Assembly: GCF_964199755.1 (NCBI RefSeq)
Contig: NC_133901.1
Location: 11,423,556 to 11,487,555 of the forward strand
Direction of reading: 5' to 3'
Source: Larus michahellis
Lineage: Eukaryota > Chordata > Aves > Charadriiformes > Laridae
Length of the DNA: 64,000 nt
A program made the position numbers and the translations under genes. Of the stretch, positions 22,439-35,227 are shown piece after piece (positions within the stretch are counted from its first letter, which is position 1; each line of letters opens with the position of its first letter). A model generated the notes under the pieces. The model saw nothing but the letters and a program-made list of their open reading frames with translations. It was not told where the DNA came from and did no database searches.

Positions 22439-22559
22439 GCCTACGGCCATACCACCCTGAGAACGCCCGATCTCGTCTGATTTCGGAAGCTAAGCAGGGT
22501 CGGGCCCGGTTAGTACTTGGATGGGAGAGCGCCTGGGAATAGCGGGTGCTGTAGGCTTT
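22439..22559 (+). rRNA. 5S rRNA copy 5
   Basis: Same allele as copy 2 (T44, G104). T4 terminator and upstream block intact. Type I spacer follows. Confidence 0.95.
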
Positions 22560-23703
22560 TGCCGGCGGGCGGAGGGGTGCTGCGCGTTTTGCTGTTGCGT
22601 CCGGCAGAGGGGCAGGTGCGGGTGTGGTTGCGGCAGGCGGGTGGGCGTGTGGGTCTGCGGGGCGCGTGGGAGGCTTGTGGAGGTTTTTTGGGCTGTTGTA
22701 GGCTTTTGCCGGCAGGCGGGGGGGTGTTGAGTGTTTTGGTGTTGCGAGTGGGGTGTTGCGGCAGGCGGGTGGGTGTGTGGGGCTGGAGGGCGCAGGGCGT
22801 GTGGGAGTGGTGTGTAAGTATTTTGGGGGGCTGTGTTGGGGCAGGTGCGGGTGTGGTTGCGGCAGGCGGGCGGGTGTGTGGGGCTGCGGGCCGTGTGGCA
22901 GGGGTGTGGAGGTTTTCTGGAGTGTTGCGCGTGGCATGTTGGGTGCTGTAGGCTTTTGGCGGCGGGCGGAGGGGTGTTGAGCGTTTTGGTGTTGCGGGTG
23001 GGGGGTTGTGTCGGGGGGGCAGGTGCGTGTGTGGTTGCGGCAGGCGGGTGGGTGTGTGGGGCTGCAGGGCACGTGGGAGGCTTGTGGAGGTTTTTTGGGT
23101 TGTTGGGTGCTGTAGGTTTTTGCCGGCAGGCGGGGGGGCGTTGAGTGTTTTGGTGTTGCGAGTGGGGTGTTGCGGCAGGCGGGTGGGTGTGCGGGGCTGC
23201 GGGGCGTGTAGCAGGGGTGTGGAGGTCTTTTGGGGTGTTGGGTGCTGTATGATTTTGGCGTCGGGCGGAGCGTCTGGCGAGCGTTGTGGTGTTGCGAGTG
23301 GGGTATTGTGGCAGGCGTCGGGGCAGGTGCGTGTGTTGTTGCGGGAGGAGGGAGGGTGTGTGGGGCTGTAGGGCGTGTGCGGTGCGTGAGTGTGGTGTAA
23401 GTACTTAGTGGTGTTGTGTGTGGGGTGTTGTGTTGTGTGAGGTGCGTGTGTTGTTGGGTGAGGCGTGTGTGTGTGTGTGTGTAGGGCAGGGTGCGTGTGG
23501 TGAGGGGTGTGTATTTTTTGCGGGGTGTTGCGTGTGGGGTGTTGTTTTGTGTGAGGTGTGTTGTGGGTAGGTGCGTGTGTTGTGCGTGTGTTTGTGTGTG
23601 TGTGTGTGGTGTGAGGCGTTGTTGTGGGCGTGGGGGTGTGTGTGAGTGCGGGAGGGCGGTGTGGGCGGTGGGTGTGGAGAGGGCTGTTGTGGGGCAGAGG
23701 GGT

Positions 23704-23824
23704 GCCTACAGCCATACCACCCTGAGAACGCCCGATCTCGTCTGATCTCGGAAGCTAAGCAGGGTCGGGCCCAGTTAGTACTTGGATGGGAGAGCGCCTG
23801 GGAATACCGGGTGCTGTAGGCTTT
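23704..23824 (+). rRNA. 5S rRNA copy 6
   Basis: A7, A70, C104: same allele as copy 4. Followed by the second 1404-bp type II spacer. Confidence 0.94.
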
Positions 23825-25107
23825 TGCCGGCGGGCGGAGGGGTGCTGCGCGTTTTGCTGTTGCGTCCGGCAGGGGGGCAGGTGCGGGTGTGGTTGCGGCA
23901 GGCGGGTGGGCGTGTGGGTCTGCGGGGCGCGTGGGAGGGTTGTGGAGGTTTTTTGGGCTGTTGTAGGCTTTTGCCGGCAGGCGGGGGGGTGTTGAGTGTT
24001 TTGGTGTTGCGAGTGGGGTGTTGCGGCAGGCGGGTGGGTGTGTGGGGCTGGAGGGCGCGGGGCGTGTGGGAGTGGTGTGTAAGTATTTTGGGGGGCTGTG
24101 TTGGGGCAGGTGCGTGTGTGCTTGCGGCAGGCGGGTGGGTGTGTGGGGCTGCGGGGCGCATGGCAGGCTTGTGGAGGTTTTTTGGGCTGTTGTAGGCTTT
24201 TGCCGGCAGGCGGGGGGGCGTTGAGTGTTTTGGTGTTGCGAGTGGGGTGTTGCGGCAGGCGGGTGGGTGTGTGGGGCTGGAGGGCTCGGGGCGTGTGGGA
24301 GTGGTGTGTAAGTATTTTGGGGGGCTGTGTTGGGGCAGGTGCGGGTGTAGTTGCAGCAGGCGGACGGGTGTGTGGGGCATGTGGGAGGCTTGTGGAGGCT
24401 TTTTGGGCTGTTGGGTGCTGTAGGCTTTTGGCGGCGGGCGGAGGGGTGTTGAGCGTTTTGGTGTTGCGGGTGGGGGGTTGTGTCGGGGGGGCAGGTGCGT
24501 GTGTGGTTGCGGCAGGCGGGCGGGTGTGTGGGGCTGCAGGGCGTGTGGAGGGGTGTGTAGGTCTTTTGGGGTGTTGAGTGCTGTACGATTTTGGCGTCGG
24601 GCGGAGGGGGTTTCGAGCATTGTGGTGTTACGAGAGGGGTGTTGCGGCAGGCGGGTGGGTGTGTGGGGCTGGAGGGCGCGGGGCGTGTGGGAGTGGTGTG
24701 TAAGTATTTTGGGGGGCTGTGTTGGGGCAGGTGCGGGTGTAGTTGCGGCAGGCGGGCGGGTGTGTGGGGCTGTAGGGCGTGTGCGGTGCGTGAGTGTGGT
24801 GTAAGTACTTAGTGGTGTTGTGTGTGGGGTGTTGTGTTGTGTGAGGTGCGTGTGTTGTTGGGTGAGGCGTGTGTGTGTGTGTGTGTAGGGCAGGGTGCGT
24901 GTGGTGAGGGGTGTGTATTTTTTGCGGGGTGTTGCGTGTGGGGTGTTGTTTTGTGTGAGGTGTGTTGTGGGTAGGTGCGTGTGTTGTGCGTGTGTTTGTG
25001 TGTGTGTGTGTGGTGTGAGGCGTTGTTGTGGGCGTGGGGGTGTGTGTGAGTGCGGGAGGGCGGTGTGGGCGGTGGGTGTGGAGAGGGCTGTTGTGGGGCA
25101 GAGGGGT
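23825..25107 (+). repeat. Type II 5S spacer, second copy
   Basis: Near-identical to 21156-22438; a private change turns GGGCGCGGGGC into GGGCTCGGGGC near 24286 and GGTGTTGAG into GGCGTTGAG near 24217. Same length, 1404-bp unit. Confidence 0.88.
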
Positions 25108-25228
25108 GCCTACGGCCATACCACCCTGAGAACGCCCGATCTCGTCTGATTTCGGAAGCTAAGCAGGGTCGGGCCCGGTTAGTACTTGGATGGGAGAGCG
25201 CCTGGGAATAGCGGGTGCTGTAGGCTTT
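25108..25228 (+). rRNA. 5S rRNA copy 7
   Basis: Same allele as copies 2 and 5 (T44, G104). Type I spacer of 1265-bp unit follows. Confidence 0.95.
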
Positions 25229-26372
25229 TGCCGGCGGGCGGAGGGGTGCTGCGCGTTTTGCTGTTGCGTCCGGCAGAGGGGCAGGTGCGGGTGTGGTTGC
25301 GGCAGGCGGGTGGGCGTGTGGGTCTGCGGGGCGCGTGGGAGGCTTGTGGAGGTTTTTTGGGCTGTTGTAGGCTTTTGCCGGCAGGCGGGGGGGTGTTGAG
25401 TGTTTTGGTGTTGCGAGTGGGGTGTTGCGGCAGGCGGGTGGGTGTGTGGGGCTGGAGGGCGCAGGGCGTGTGGGAGTGGTGTGTAAGTATTTTGGGGGGC
25501 TGTGTTGGGGCAGGTGCGGGTGTGGTTGCGGCAGGCGGGCGGGTGTGTGGGGCTGCGGGCCGTGTGGCAGGGGTGTGGAGGTTTTCTGGAGTGTTGCGCG
25601 TGGCATGTTGGGTGCTGTAGGCTTTTGGCGGCGGGCGGAGGGGTGTTGAGCGTTTTGGTGTTGCGGGTGGGGGGTTGTGTCGGGGGGGCAGGTGCGTGTG
25701 TGGTTGCGGCAGGCGGGTGGGTGTGTGGGGCTGCAGGGCACGTGGGAGGCTTGTGGAGGTTTTTTGGGTTGTTGGGTGCTGTAGGTTTTTGCCGGCAGGC
25801 GGGGGGCCGTTGAGTGTTTTGGTGTTGCGAGTGGGGTGTTGCGGCAGGCGGGTGGGTGTGCGGGGCTGCGGGGCGTGTAGCAGGGGTGTGGAGGTCTTTT
25901 GGGGTGTTGGGTGCTGTATGATTTTGGCGTCGGGCGGAGCGTCTGGCGAGCGTTGTGGTGTTGCGAGTGGGGTATTGTGGCAGGCGTCGGGGCAGGTGCG
26001 TGTGTTGTTGCGGGAGGAGGGAGGGTGTGTGGGGCTGTAGGGCGTGTGCGGTGCGTGAGTGTGGTGTAAGTACTTAGTGGTGTTGTGTGTGGGGTGTTGT
26101 GTTGTGTGAGGTGCGTGTGTTGTTGGGTGAGGCGTGTGTGTGTGTGTGTGTAGGGCAGGGTGCGTGTGGTGAGGGGTGTGTATTTTTTGCGGGGTGTTGC
26201 GTGTGGGGTGTTGTTTTGTGTGAGGTGTGTTGTGGGTAGGTGCGTGTGTTGTGCGTGTGTTTGTGTGTGTGTGTGTGGTGTGAGGCGTTGTTGTGGGCGT
26301 GGGGGTGTGTGTGAGTGCGGGAGGGCGGTGTGGGCGGTGGGTGTGGAGAGGGCTGTTGTGGGGCAGAGGGGT

Positions 26373-26493
26373 GCCTACAGCCATACCACCCTGAGAACGC
26401 CCGATCTCGTCTGATCTCGGAAGCTAAGCAGGGTCGGGCCCGGTTAGTACTTGTATGGGCGAGCGCCTGGGAATAGCGGGTGCTGTAGGCTTT
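26373..26493 (+). rRNA. 5S rRNA copy 8
   Basis: A7 with T82 and C88 (TTGTATGGGCGAGCG) in box C. C88 keeps loop D as a GNRA tetraloop (GCGA instead of GAGA); T82 changes a base in the TFIIIA box C site. First unit of tetramer H1. Confidence 0.92.
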
Positions 26494-27637
26494 TGCCGGC
26501 GGGCGGAGGGGTGCTGCGCGTTTTGCTGTTGCGTCCGGCAGGGGGGCAGGTGCGGGTGTGGTTGCGGCAGGCGGGTGGGCGTGTGGGGCTGCGGGGCGCG
26601 TGGGAGGGTTGTGGAGGTTTTTTGGGCTGTTGTAGGCTTTTGCCGGCAGGCGGGGGGGTGTTGAGTGTTTTGGTGTTGCGAGTGGGGTGTTGCGGCAGGC
26701 GGGTGGGTGTGTGGGGCTGGAGGGCGCGGGGCGTGTGGGAGTGGTGTGTAAGTATTTTGGGGGGCTGTGTTGGGGCAGGTGCGGGTGTAGTTGCGGCAGG
26801 CGGGCGGGTGTGTGGGGCTGCGGGCCGTGTGGCAGGGGTGTGGAGGTTTTCTGGAGTGTTGCGCGTGGCATGTTGGGTGCTGTAGGCTTTTGGCGGCGGG
26901 CGGAGGGGTGTTGAGCGTTTTGGTGTTGCGGGTGGGGGGTTGTGTCGGGGGGGCAGGTGCGTGTGTGGTTGCGGCAGGCGGGTGGGTGTGTGGGGCTGCA
27001 GGGCACGTGGGAGGCTTGTGGAGGTTTTTTGGGTTGTTGGGTGCTGTAGGTTTTTGCCGGCAGGCGGGGGGGCGTTGAGTGTTTTGGTGTTGCAAGTGGG
27101 GTGTTGCGGCAGGCGGGTGGGTGTGCGGGGCTGCGAGGCGTGTAGCAGGGGTGTGGAGGTCTTTTGGGGTGTTGGGTGCTGTATGATTTTGGCGTCGGGC
27201 GGAGCGTCTGGCGAGCGTTGTGGTGTTGCGAGTGGGGTATTGTGGCAGGCGTCGGGGCAGGTGCGTGTGTTGTTGCGGGAGGAGGGAGGGTGTGTGGGGC
27301 TGTAGGGCGTGTGCGGTGCGTGAGTGTGGTGTAAGTACTTAGTGGTGTTGTGTGTGGGGTGTTGTGTTGTGTGAGGTGCGTGTGTTGTTGGGTGAGGCGT
27401 GTGTGTGTGTGTGTGTAGGGCAGGGTGCGTGTGGTGAGGGGTGTGTATTTTTTGCGGGGTGTTGCGTGTGGGGTGTTGTTTTGTGTGAGGTGTGTTGTGG
27501 GTAGGTGCGTGTGTTGTGCGTGTGTTTGTGTGTGTGTGTGTGGTGTGAGGCGTTGTTGTGGGCGTGGGGGTGTGTGTGAGTGCGGGAGGGCGGTGTGGGC
27601 GGTGGGTGTGGAGAGGGCTGTTGTGGGGCAGAGGGGT

Positions 27638-27758
27638 GCCTGCGGCCATACCACCCTGAGAACGCCCGATCTCGTCTGATCTCGGAAGCTAAGCAGGGTC
27701 GGGCCCGGTTAGTACTTGTATGGGCGAGCGCCTGGGAATAGCGGGTGCTGTAGGCTTT
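27638..27758 (+). rRNA. 5S rRNA copy 9
   Basis: G5 (GCCTGCGG; A5-T114 becomes a G-T wobble), T82 and C88. Same allele as copy 18. The spacer carries the GGCGGCGGGTGGAGG marker. Confidence 0.92.
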
Positions 27759-28902
27759 TGCCGGCGGGCGGAGGGGTGCTGCGCGTTTTGCTGTTGCGTC
27801 CGGCAGGGGGGCAGGTGCGGGTGTGGTTGCGGCAGGCGGGTGGGCGTGTGGGGCTGCGGGGCGCGTGGGAGGGTTGTGGAGGTTTTTTGGGCTGTTGTAG
27901 GCTTTTGCCGGCAGGCGGGGGGGTGTTGAGTGTTTTGGTGTTGCGAGTGGGGTGTTGCGGCAGGCGGGTGGGTGTGTGGGGCTGGAGGGCGCGGGGCGTG
28001 TGGGAGTGGTGTGTAAGTATTTTGGGGGGCTGTGTTGGGGCAGGTGCGGGTGTAGTTGCGGCAGGCGGGCGGGTGTGTGGGGCTGCGGGCCGTGTGGCAG
28101 GGGTGTGGAGGTTTTCTGGAGTGTTGCGCGTGGCATGTTGGGTGCTGTAGGCTTTTGGCGGCGGGTGGAGGGGTGTTGAGCGTTTTGGTGTTGCGGGTGG
28201 GGGGTTGTGTCGGGGGGGCAGGTGCGTGTGTGGTTGCGGCAGGCGGGTGGGTGTGTGGGGCTGCAGGGCACGTGGGAGGCTTGTGGAGGTTTTTTGGGTT
28301 GTTGGGTGCTGTAGGCTTTTGCCGGCAGGCGGGGGGGCGTTGAGTGTTTTGGTGTTGCGAGTGGGGTGTTGCGGCAGGCGGGTGGGTGTGCGGGGCTGCG
28401 GGGCGTGTAGCAGGGGTGTGGAGGTCTTTTGGGGTGTTGGGTGCTGTATGATTTTGGCGTCGGGCGGAGCGTCTGGCGAGCGTTGTGGTGTTGCGAGTGG
28501 GGTATTGTGGCAGGCGTCGGGGCAGGTGCGTGTGTTGTTGCGGGAGGAGGGAGGGTGTGTGGGGCTGTAGGGCGTGTGCGGTGCGTGAGTGTGGTGTAAG
28601 TACTTAGTGGTGTTGTGTGTGGGGTGTTGTGTTGTGTGAGGTGCGTGTGTTGTTGGGTGAGGCGTGTGTGTGTGTGTGTGTAGGGCAGGGTGCGTGTGGT
28701 GAGGGGTGTGTATTTTTTGCGGGGTGTTGCGTGTGGGGTGTTGTTTTGTGTGAGGTGTGTTGTGGGTAGGTGCGTGTGTTGTGCGTGTGTTTGTGTGTGT
28801 GTGTGTGGTGTGAGGCGTTGTTGTGGGCGTGGGGGTGTGTGTGAGTGCGGGAGGGCGGTGTGGGCGGTGGGTGTGGAGAGGGCTGTTGTGGGGCAGAGGG
28901 GT

Positions 28903-29023
28903 GCCTGCGGCCATACCACCCTGAGAACGCCCGATCTCGTCTGATCTCGGAAGCTAAGCAGGGTCGGGCCCGGTTAGTACTTGGATGGGAGAGCGCCTGG
29001 GAATAGCGGGTGCTGTAGGCTTT
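28903..29023 (+). rRNA. 5S rRNA copy 10
   Basis: G5 is its only change from the reference apart from the normal C44. Identical to copies 16, 30 and 32, all followed by the GTGGTTGTGTGGGGC spacer variant. Confidence 0.95.
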
Positions 29024-30167
29024 TGCCGGCGGGCGGAGGGGTGCTGCGCGTTTTGCTGTTGCGTCCGGCAGAGGGGCAGGTGCGGGTGTGGTTGCGGCAG
29101 GCGGGTGGTTGTGTGGGGCTGCGGGGCGCGTGGGAGGCTTGTGGAGGTTTTTTGGGCTGTTGTAGGCTTTTGCCGGCAGGCGGGGGGGTGTTGAGTGTTT
29201 TGGTGTTGCGAGTGGGGTGTTGCGGCAGGCGGGTGGGTGTGTGGGGCTGGAGGGCGCGGGGCGTGTGGGAGTGGTGTGTAAGTATTTTGGGGGGCTGTGT
29301 TGGGGCAGGTGCGGGTGTAGTTGCGGCAGGCGGGCGGGTGTGTGGGGCTGCGGGCCGTGTGGCAGGGGTGTGGAGGTTTTCTGGAGTGTTGCGCGTGGCA
29401 TGTTGGGTGCTGTAGGCTTTTGGCGGCGGGCGGAGGGGTGTTGAGCGTTTTGGTGTTGCGGGTGGGGGGTTGTGTCGGGGGGGCAGGTGCGTGTGTGGTT
29501 GCGGCAGGCGGGTGGGTGTGTGGGGCTGCAGGGCACGTGGGAGGCTTGTGGAGGTTTTTTGGGTTGTTGGGTGCTGTAGGCTTTTGCCGGCAGGCGGGGG
29601 GGCGTTGAGTGTTTTGGTGTTGCGAGTGGGGTGTTGCGGCAGGCGGGTGGGTGTGCGGGGCTGCGGGGCGTGTAGCAGGGGTGTGGAGGTCTTTTGGGGT
29701 GTTGGGTGCTGTATGATTTTGGCGTCGGGCGGAGCGTCTGGCGAGCGTTGTGGTGTTGCGAGTGGGGTATTGTGGCAGGCGTCGGGGCAGGTGCGTGTGT
29801 TGTTGCGGGAGGAGGGAGGGTGTGTGGGGCTGTAGGGCATGTGCGGTGCGTGAGTGTGGTGTAAGTACTTAGTGGTGTTGTGTGTGGGGTGTTGTGTTGT
29901 GTGAGGTGCGTGTGTTGTTGGGTGAGGCGTGTGTGTGTGTGTGTGTAGGGCAGGGTGCGTGTGGTGAGGGGTGTGTATTTTTTGCGGGGTGTTGCGTGTG
30001 GGGTGTTGTTTTGTGTGAGGTGTGTTGTGGGTAGGTGCGTGTGTTGTGCGTGTGTTTGTGTGTGTGTGTGTGGTGTGAGGCGTTGTTGTGGGCGTGGGGG
30101 TGTGTGTGAGTGCGGGAGGGCGGTGTGGGCGGTGGGTGTGGAGAGGGCTGTTGTGGGGCAGAGGGGT

Positions 30168-30288
30168 GCCTGCGGCCATACCACCCTGAGAACGCCCGAT
30201 CTCATCTGATCTCGGAAGCTAAGCAGGGTCGGGCCCGGTTAGTACTTGGATGGGCGAGCGCCTGGGAATACCGGGTGCTGTAGGCTTT
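30168..30288 (+). rRNA. 5S rRNA copy 11
   Basis: G5, A37, C88 and C104. A unique combination: the A37 of the 'd' allele with vertebrate-like C104. Its spacer has the private GGCGTTGGGCGG variant at 30991, shared only with the unit at 57021. Confidence 0.93.
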
Positions 30289-31432
30289 TGCCGGCGGGCG
30301 GAGGGGTGCTGCGCGTTTTGCTGTTGCGTCCGGCAGGGGGGCAGGTGCGGGTGTGGTTGCGGCAGGCGGGTGGGCGTGTGGGGCTGCGGGGCGCGTGGGA
30401 GGGTTGTGGAGGTTTTTTGGGCTGTTGTAGGCTTTTGCCGGCAGGCGGGGGGGTGTTGAGTGTTTTGGTGTTGCGAGTGGGGTGTTGCGGCAGGCGGGTG
30501 GGTGTGTGGGGCTGGAGGGCGCGGGGCGTGTGGGAGTGGTGTGTAAGTATTTTGGGGGGCTGTGTTGGGGCAGGTGCGGGTGTAGTGGCGGCAGGCGGGC
30601 GGGTGTGTGGGGCTGCGGGCCGTGTGGCAGGGGTGTGGAGGTTTTCTGGAGTGTTGCGCGTGGCATGTTGGGTGCTGTAGGCTTTTGGCGGCGGGCGGAG
30701 GGGTGTTGAGCGTTTTGGTGTTGCGGGTGGGGGGTTGTGTCGGGGGGGCAGGTGCGTGTGTGGTTGCGGCAGGCGGGTGGGTGTGTGGGGCTGCAGGGCA
30801 CGTGGGAGGCTTGTGGAGGTTTTTTGGGTTGTTGGGTGCTGTAGGTTTTTGCCGGCAGGCGGGGGGGCGTTGAGTGTTTTGGTGTTGCGAGTGGGGTGTT
30901 GCGGCAGGCGGGTGGGTGTGCGGGGCTGCGGGGCGTGTAGCAGGGGTGTGGAGGTCTTTTGGGGTGTTGGGTGCTGTATGATTTTGGCGTTGGGCGGAGC
31001 GTCTGGCGAGCGTTGTGGTGTTGCGAGTGGGGTATTGTGGCAGGCGTCGGGGCAGGTGCGTGTGTTGTTGCGGGAGGAGGGAGGGTGTGTGGGGCTGTAG
31101 GGCGTGTGCGGTGCGTGAGTGTGGTGTAAGTACTTAGTGGTGTTGTGTGTGGGGTGTTGTGTTGTGTGAGGTGCGTGTGTTGTTGGGTGAGGCGTGTGTG
31201 TGTGTGTGTGTAGGGCAGGGTGCGTGTGGTGAGGGGTGTGTATTTTTTGCGGGGTGTTGCGTGTGGGGTGTTGTTTTGTGTGAGGTGTGTTGTGGGTAGG
31301 TGCGTGTGTTGTGCGTGTGTTTGTGTGTGTGTGTGTGGTGTGAGGCGTTGTTGTGGGCGTGGGGGTGTGTGTGAGTGCGGGAGGGCGGTGTGGGCGGTGG
31401 GTGTGGAGAGGGCTGTTGTGGGGCAGAGGGGT

Positions 31433-31553
31433 GCCTACAGCCATACCACCCTGAGAACGCCCGATCTCGTCTGATCTCGGAAGCTAAGCAGGGTCGGGCC
31501 CAGTTAGTACTTGGATGGGAGAGCGCCTGGGAATACCGGGTGCTGTAGGCTTT
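31433..31553 (+). rRNA. 5S rRNA copy 12
   Basis: A7, A70, C104; same allele as copies 4, 6 and 34, although here it is followed by a type I spacer. This mixture suggests gene and spacer can be exchanged separately. Confidence 0.94.
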
Positions 31554-32697
31554 TGCCGGCGGGCGGAGGGGTGCTGCGCGTTTTGCTGTTGCGTCCGGCA
31601 GGGGGGCAGGTGCGGGTGTGGTTGCGGCAGGCGGGTGGGCGTGTGGGTCTGCGGGGCGCGTGGGAGGGTTGTGGAGGTTTTTTGGGCTGTTGTAGGCTTT
31701 TGCCGGCAGGCGGGGGGGTGTTGAGTGCTTTGGTGTTGCGAGTGGGGTGTTGCGGCAGGCGGGTGGGTGTGTGGGGCTGGAGGGCGCGGGGCGTGTGGGA
31801 GTGGTGTGTAAGTATTTTGGGGGGCTGTGTTGGGGCAGGTGCGGGTGTAGTTGCGGCAGGCGGGCGGGTGTGTGGGGCTGCGGGCCGTGTGGCAGGGGTG
31901 TGGAGGTTTTCTGGAGTGTTGCGCGTGGCATGTTGGGTGCTGTAGGCTTTTGGCGGCGGGCGGAGGGGTGTTGAGCGTTTTGGTGTTGCGGGTGGGGGGT
32001 TGTGTCGGGGGGGCAGGTGCGTGTGTGGTTGCGGCAGGCGGGTGGGTGTGTGGGGCTGCAGGGCACGTGGGAGGCTTGTGGAGGTTTTTTGGGTTGTTGG
32101 GTGCTGTAGGCTTTTGCCGGCAGGCGGGGGGGCGTTGAGTGTTTTGGTGTTGCAAGTGGGGTGTTGCGGCAGGCGGGTGGGTGTGCGGGGCTGCGAGGCG
32201 TGTAGCAGGGGTGTGGAGGTCTTTTGGGGTGTTGGGTGCTGTATGATTTTGGCGTCGGGCGGAGCGTCTGGCGAGCGTTGTGGTGTTGCGAGTGGGGTAT
32301 TGTGGCAGGCGTCGGGGCAGGTGCGTGTGTTGTTGCGGGAGGAGGGAGGGTGTGTGGGGCTGTAGGGCGTGTGCGGTGCGTGAGTGTGGTGTAAGTACTT
32401 AGTGGTGTTGTGTGTGGGGTGTTGTGTTGTGTGAGGTGCGTGTGTTGTTGGGTGAGGCGTGTGTGTGTGTGTGTGTAGGGCAGGGTGCGTGTGGTGAGGG
32501 GTGTGTATTTTTTGCGGGGTGTTGCGTGTGGGGTGTTGTTTTGTGTGAGGTGTGTTGTGGGTAGGTGCGTGTGTTGTGCGTGTGTTTGTGTGTGTGTGTG
32601 TGGTGTGAGGCGTTGTTGTGGGCGTGGGGGTGTGTGTGAGTGCGGGAGGGCGGTGTGGGCGGTGGGTGTGGAGAGGGCTGTTGTGGGGCAGAGGGGT

Positions 32698-32818
32698 GCC
32701 TGCGGCCATACCACCCTGAGAACGCCCGATCTCGTCTGATCTCGGAAGCTAAGCAGGGTCGGGCCCAGTTAGTACTTGTATGGGCGAGCGCCTGGGAATA
32801 GCGGGTGCTGTAGGCTTT
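32698..32818 (+). rRNA. 5S rRNA copy 13
   Basis: G5, A70, T82, C88. Same allele as copy 35, which sits 26,853 bp downstream. Confidence 0.92.
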
Positions 32819-33962
32819 TGCCGGCGGGCGGAGGGGTGCTGCGCGTTTTGCTGTTGCGTCCGGCAGGGGGGCAGGTGCGGGTGTGGTTGCGGCAGGCGGG
32901 TGGGCGTGTGGGGCTGCAGGGCGCGTGGGAGGGTTGTGGAGGTTTTTTGGGCTGTTGTAGGCTTTTGCCGGCAGGCGGGGGGGTGTTGAGTGTTTTGGTG
33001 TTGCGAGTGGGGTGTTGCGGCAGGCGGGTGGGTGTGTGGGGCTGGAGGGTGCGGGGCGTGTGGGAGTGGTGTGTAAGTATTTTGGGGGGCTGTGTTGGGG
33101 CAGGTGCGGGTGTAGTTGCGGCAGGCGGGCGGGTGTGTGGGGCTGCGGGCCGTGTGGCAGGGGTGTGGAGGTTTTCTGGAGTGTTGCGCGTGGCATGTTG
33201 GGTGCTGTAGGCTTTTGGCGGCGGGTGGAGGGGTGTTGAGCGTTTTGGTGTTGCGGGTGGGGGGTTGTGTCGGGGGGGCAGGTGCGTGTGTGGTTGCGGC
33301 AGGCGGGTGGGTGTGTGGGGCTGCAGGGCACGTGGGAGGCTTGTGGAGGTTTTTTGGGTTGTTGGGTGCTGTAGGCTTTTGCCGGCAGGCGGGGGGGCGT
33401 TGAGTGTTTTGGTGTTGCGAGTGGGGTGTTGCGGCAGGCGGGTGGGTGTGCGGGGCTGCGGGGCGTGTAGCAGGGGTGTGGAGGTCTTTTGGGGTGTTGG
33501 GTGCTGTATGATTTTGGCGTCGGGCGGAGCGTCTGGCGAGCGTTGTGGTGTTGCGAGTGGGGTATTGTGGCAGGCGTCGGGGCAGGTGCGTGTGTTGTTG
33601 CGGGAGGAGGGAGGGTGTGTGGGGCTGTAGGGCGTGTGCGGTGCGTGAGTGTGGTGTAAGTACTTAGTGGTGTTGTGTGTGGGGTGTTGTGTTGTGTGAG
33701 GTGCGTGTGTTGTTGGGTGAGGCGTGTGTGTGTGTGTGTGTAGGGCAGGGTGCGTGTGGTGAGGGGTGTGTATTTTTTGCGGGGTGTTGCGTGTGGGGTG
33801 TTGTTTTGTGTGAGGTGTGTTGTGGGTAGGTGCGTGTGTTGTGCGTGTGTTTGTGTGTGTGTGTGTGGTGTGAGGCGTTGTTGTGGGCGTGGGGGTGTGT
33901 GTGAGTGCGGGAGGGCGGTGTGGGCGGTGGGTGTGGAGAGGGCTGTTGTGGGGCAGAGGGGT

Positions 33963-34083
33963 GCCTGCGGCCATACCACCCTGAGAACGCCCGATCTCGT
34001 CTGATCTCGGAAGCTAAGCAGGGTCGGGCCCGGTTAGTACTTGGATGGGAGAGTGCCCGGGAATACCGGGTGCTGTAGGCTTT
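33963..34083 (+). rRNA. 5S rRNA copy 14 (altered box C)
   Basis: G5, T92, C96 and C104: reads GGATGGGAGAGTGCCCGGGA. Changes at 91, 92 and 96 fall in box C and helix IV, so TFIIIA binding or folding may be impaired. Private allele in this window. Confidence 0.88.
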
Positions 34084-35227
34084 TGCCGGCGGGCGGAGGG
34101 GTGCTGCGCGTTTTGCTGTTGCGTCCGGCAGAGGGGCAGGTGCGGGTGTGGTTGCGGCAGGCGGGTGGTTGTGTGGGGCTGCGGGGCGCGTGGGAGGCTT
34201 GTGGAGGTTTTTTGGGCTGTTGTAGGCTTTTGCCGGCAGGCGGGGGGGTGTTGAGTGTTTTGGTGTTGCGAGTGGGGTGTTGCGGCAGGCGGGTGGGTGT
34301 GTGGGGCTGGAGGGCGCGGGGCGTGTGGGAGTGGTGTGTAAGTATTTTGGGGGGCTGTGTTGGGGCAGGTGCGGGTGTAGTTGCGGCAGGCGGGCGGGTG
34401 TGTGGGGCTGCGGGCCGTGTGGCAGGGGTGTGGAGGTTTTCTGGAGTGTTGCGCGTGGCATGTTGGGTGCTGTAGGCTTTTGGCGGCGGGCGGAGGGGTG
34501 TTGAGCGTTTTGGTGTTGCGGGTGGGGGGTTGTGTCGGGGGGGCAGGTGCGTGTGTGGTTGCGGCAGGCGGGTGGGTGTGTGGGGCTGCAGGGCACGTGG
34601 GAGGCTTGTGGAGGTTTTTTGGGTTGTTGGGTGCTGTAGGCTTTTGCCGGCAGGCGGGGGGGCGTTGAGTGTTTTGGTGTTGCGAGTGGGGTGTTGCGGC
34701 AGGCGGGTGGGTGTGCGGGGCTGCGGGGCGTGTAGCAGGGGTGTGGAGGTCTTTTGGGGTGTTGGGTGCTGTATGATTTTGGCGTCGGGCGGAGCGTCTG
34801 GCGAGCGTTGTGGTGTTGCGAGTGGGGTATTGTGGCAGGCGTCGGGGCAGGTGCGTGTGTTGTTGCGGGAGGAGGGAGGGTGTGTGGGGCTGTAGGGCGT
34901 GTGCGGTGCGTGAGTGTGGTGTAAGTACTTAGTGGTGTTGTGTGTGGGGTGTTGTGTTGTGTGAGGTGCGTGTGTTGTTGGGTGAGGCGTGTGTGTGTGT
35001 GTGTGTAGGGCAGGGTGCGTGTGGTGAGGGGTGTGTATTTTTTGCGGGGTGTTGCGTGTGGGGTGTTGTTTTGTGTGAGGTGTGTTGTGGGTAGGTGCGT
35101 GTGTTGTGCGTGTGTTTGTGTGTGTGTGTGTGGTGTGAGGCGTTGTTGTGGGCGTGGGGGTGTGTGTGAGTGCGGGAGGGCGGTGTGGGCGGTGGGTGTG
35201 GAGAGGGCTGTTGTGGGGCAGAGGGGT

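Larger units (their letters stand above)
19770..25107 (+). repeat. Higher-order repeat: 2669-bp dimer (type I + type II unit), two copies
   Basis: Units alternate 1265 and 1404 bp: 19770-22438 and 22439-25107. The two type II members (starting 21035 and 23704) have identical 5S genes and almost identical spacers. The two type I members have different 5S alleles (copy 3 versus copy 5), so genes and spacers have partly separate histories. A third dimer lies at 48028-50696. Confidence 0.85.
26373..31432 (+). repeat. Higher-order repeat: 5060-bp tetramer H1
   Basis: Four 1265-bp units with a fixed order of spacer markers: unit a has TTGCAAGTGGGG and GGCTGCGAGGCG; unit b has GGCGGCGGGTGGAGG; unit c has CGGGTGGTTGTGTGG; unit d has the ATCTCATCTG 5S allele. 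The same order recurs at 31433, 50697 and 58286. Confidence 0.85.
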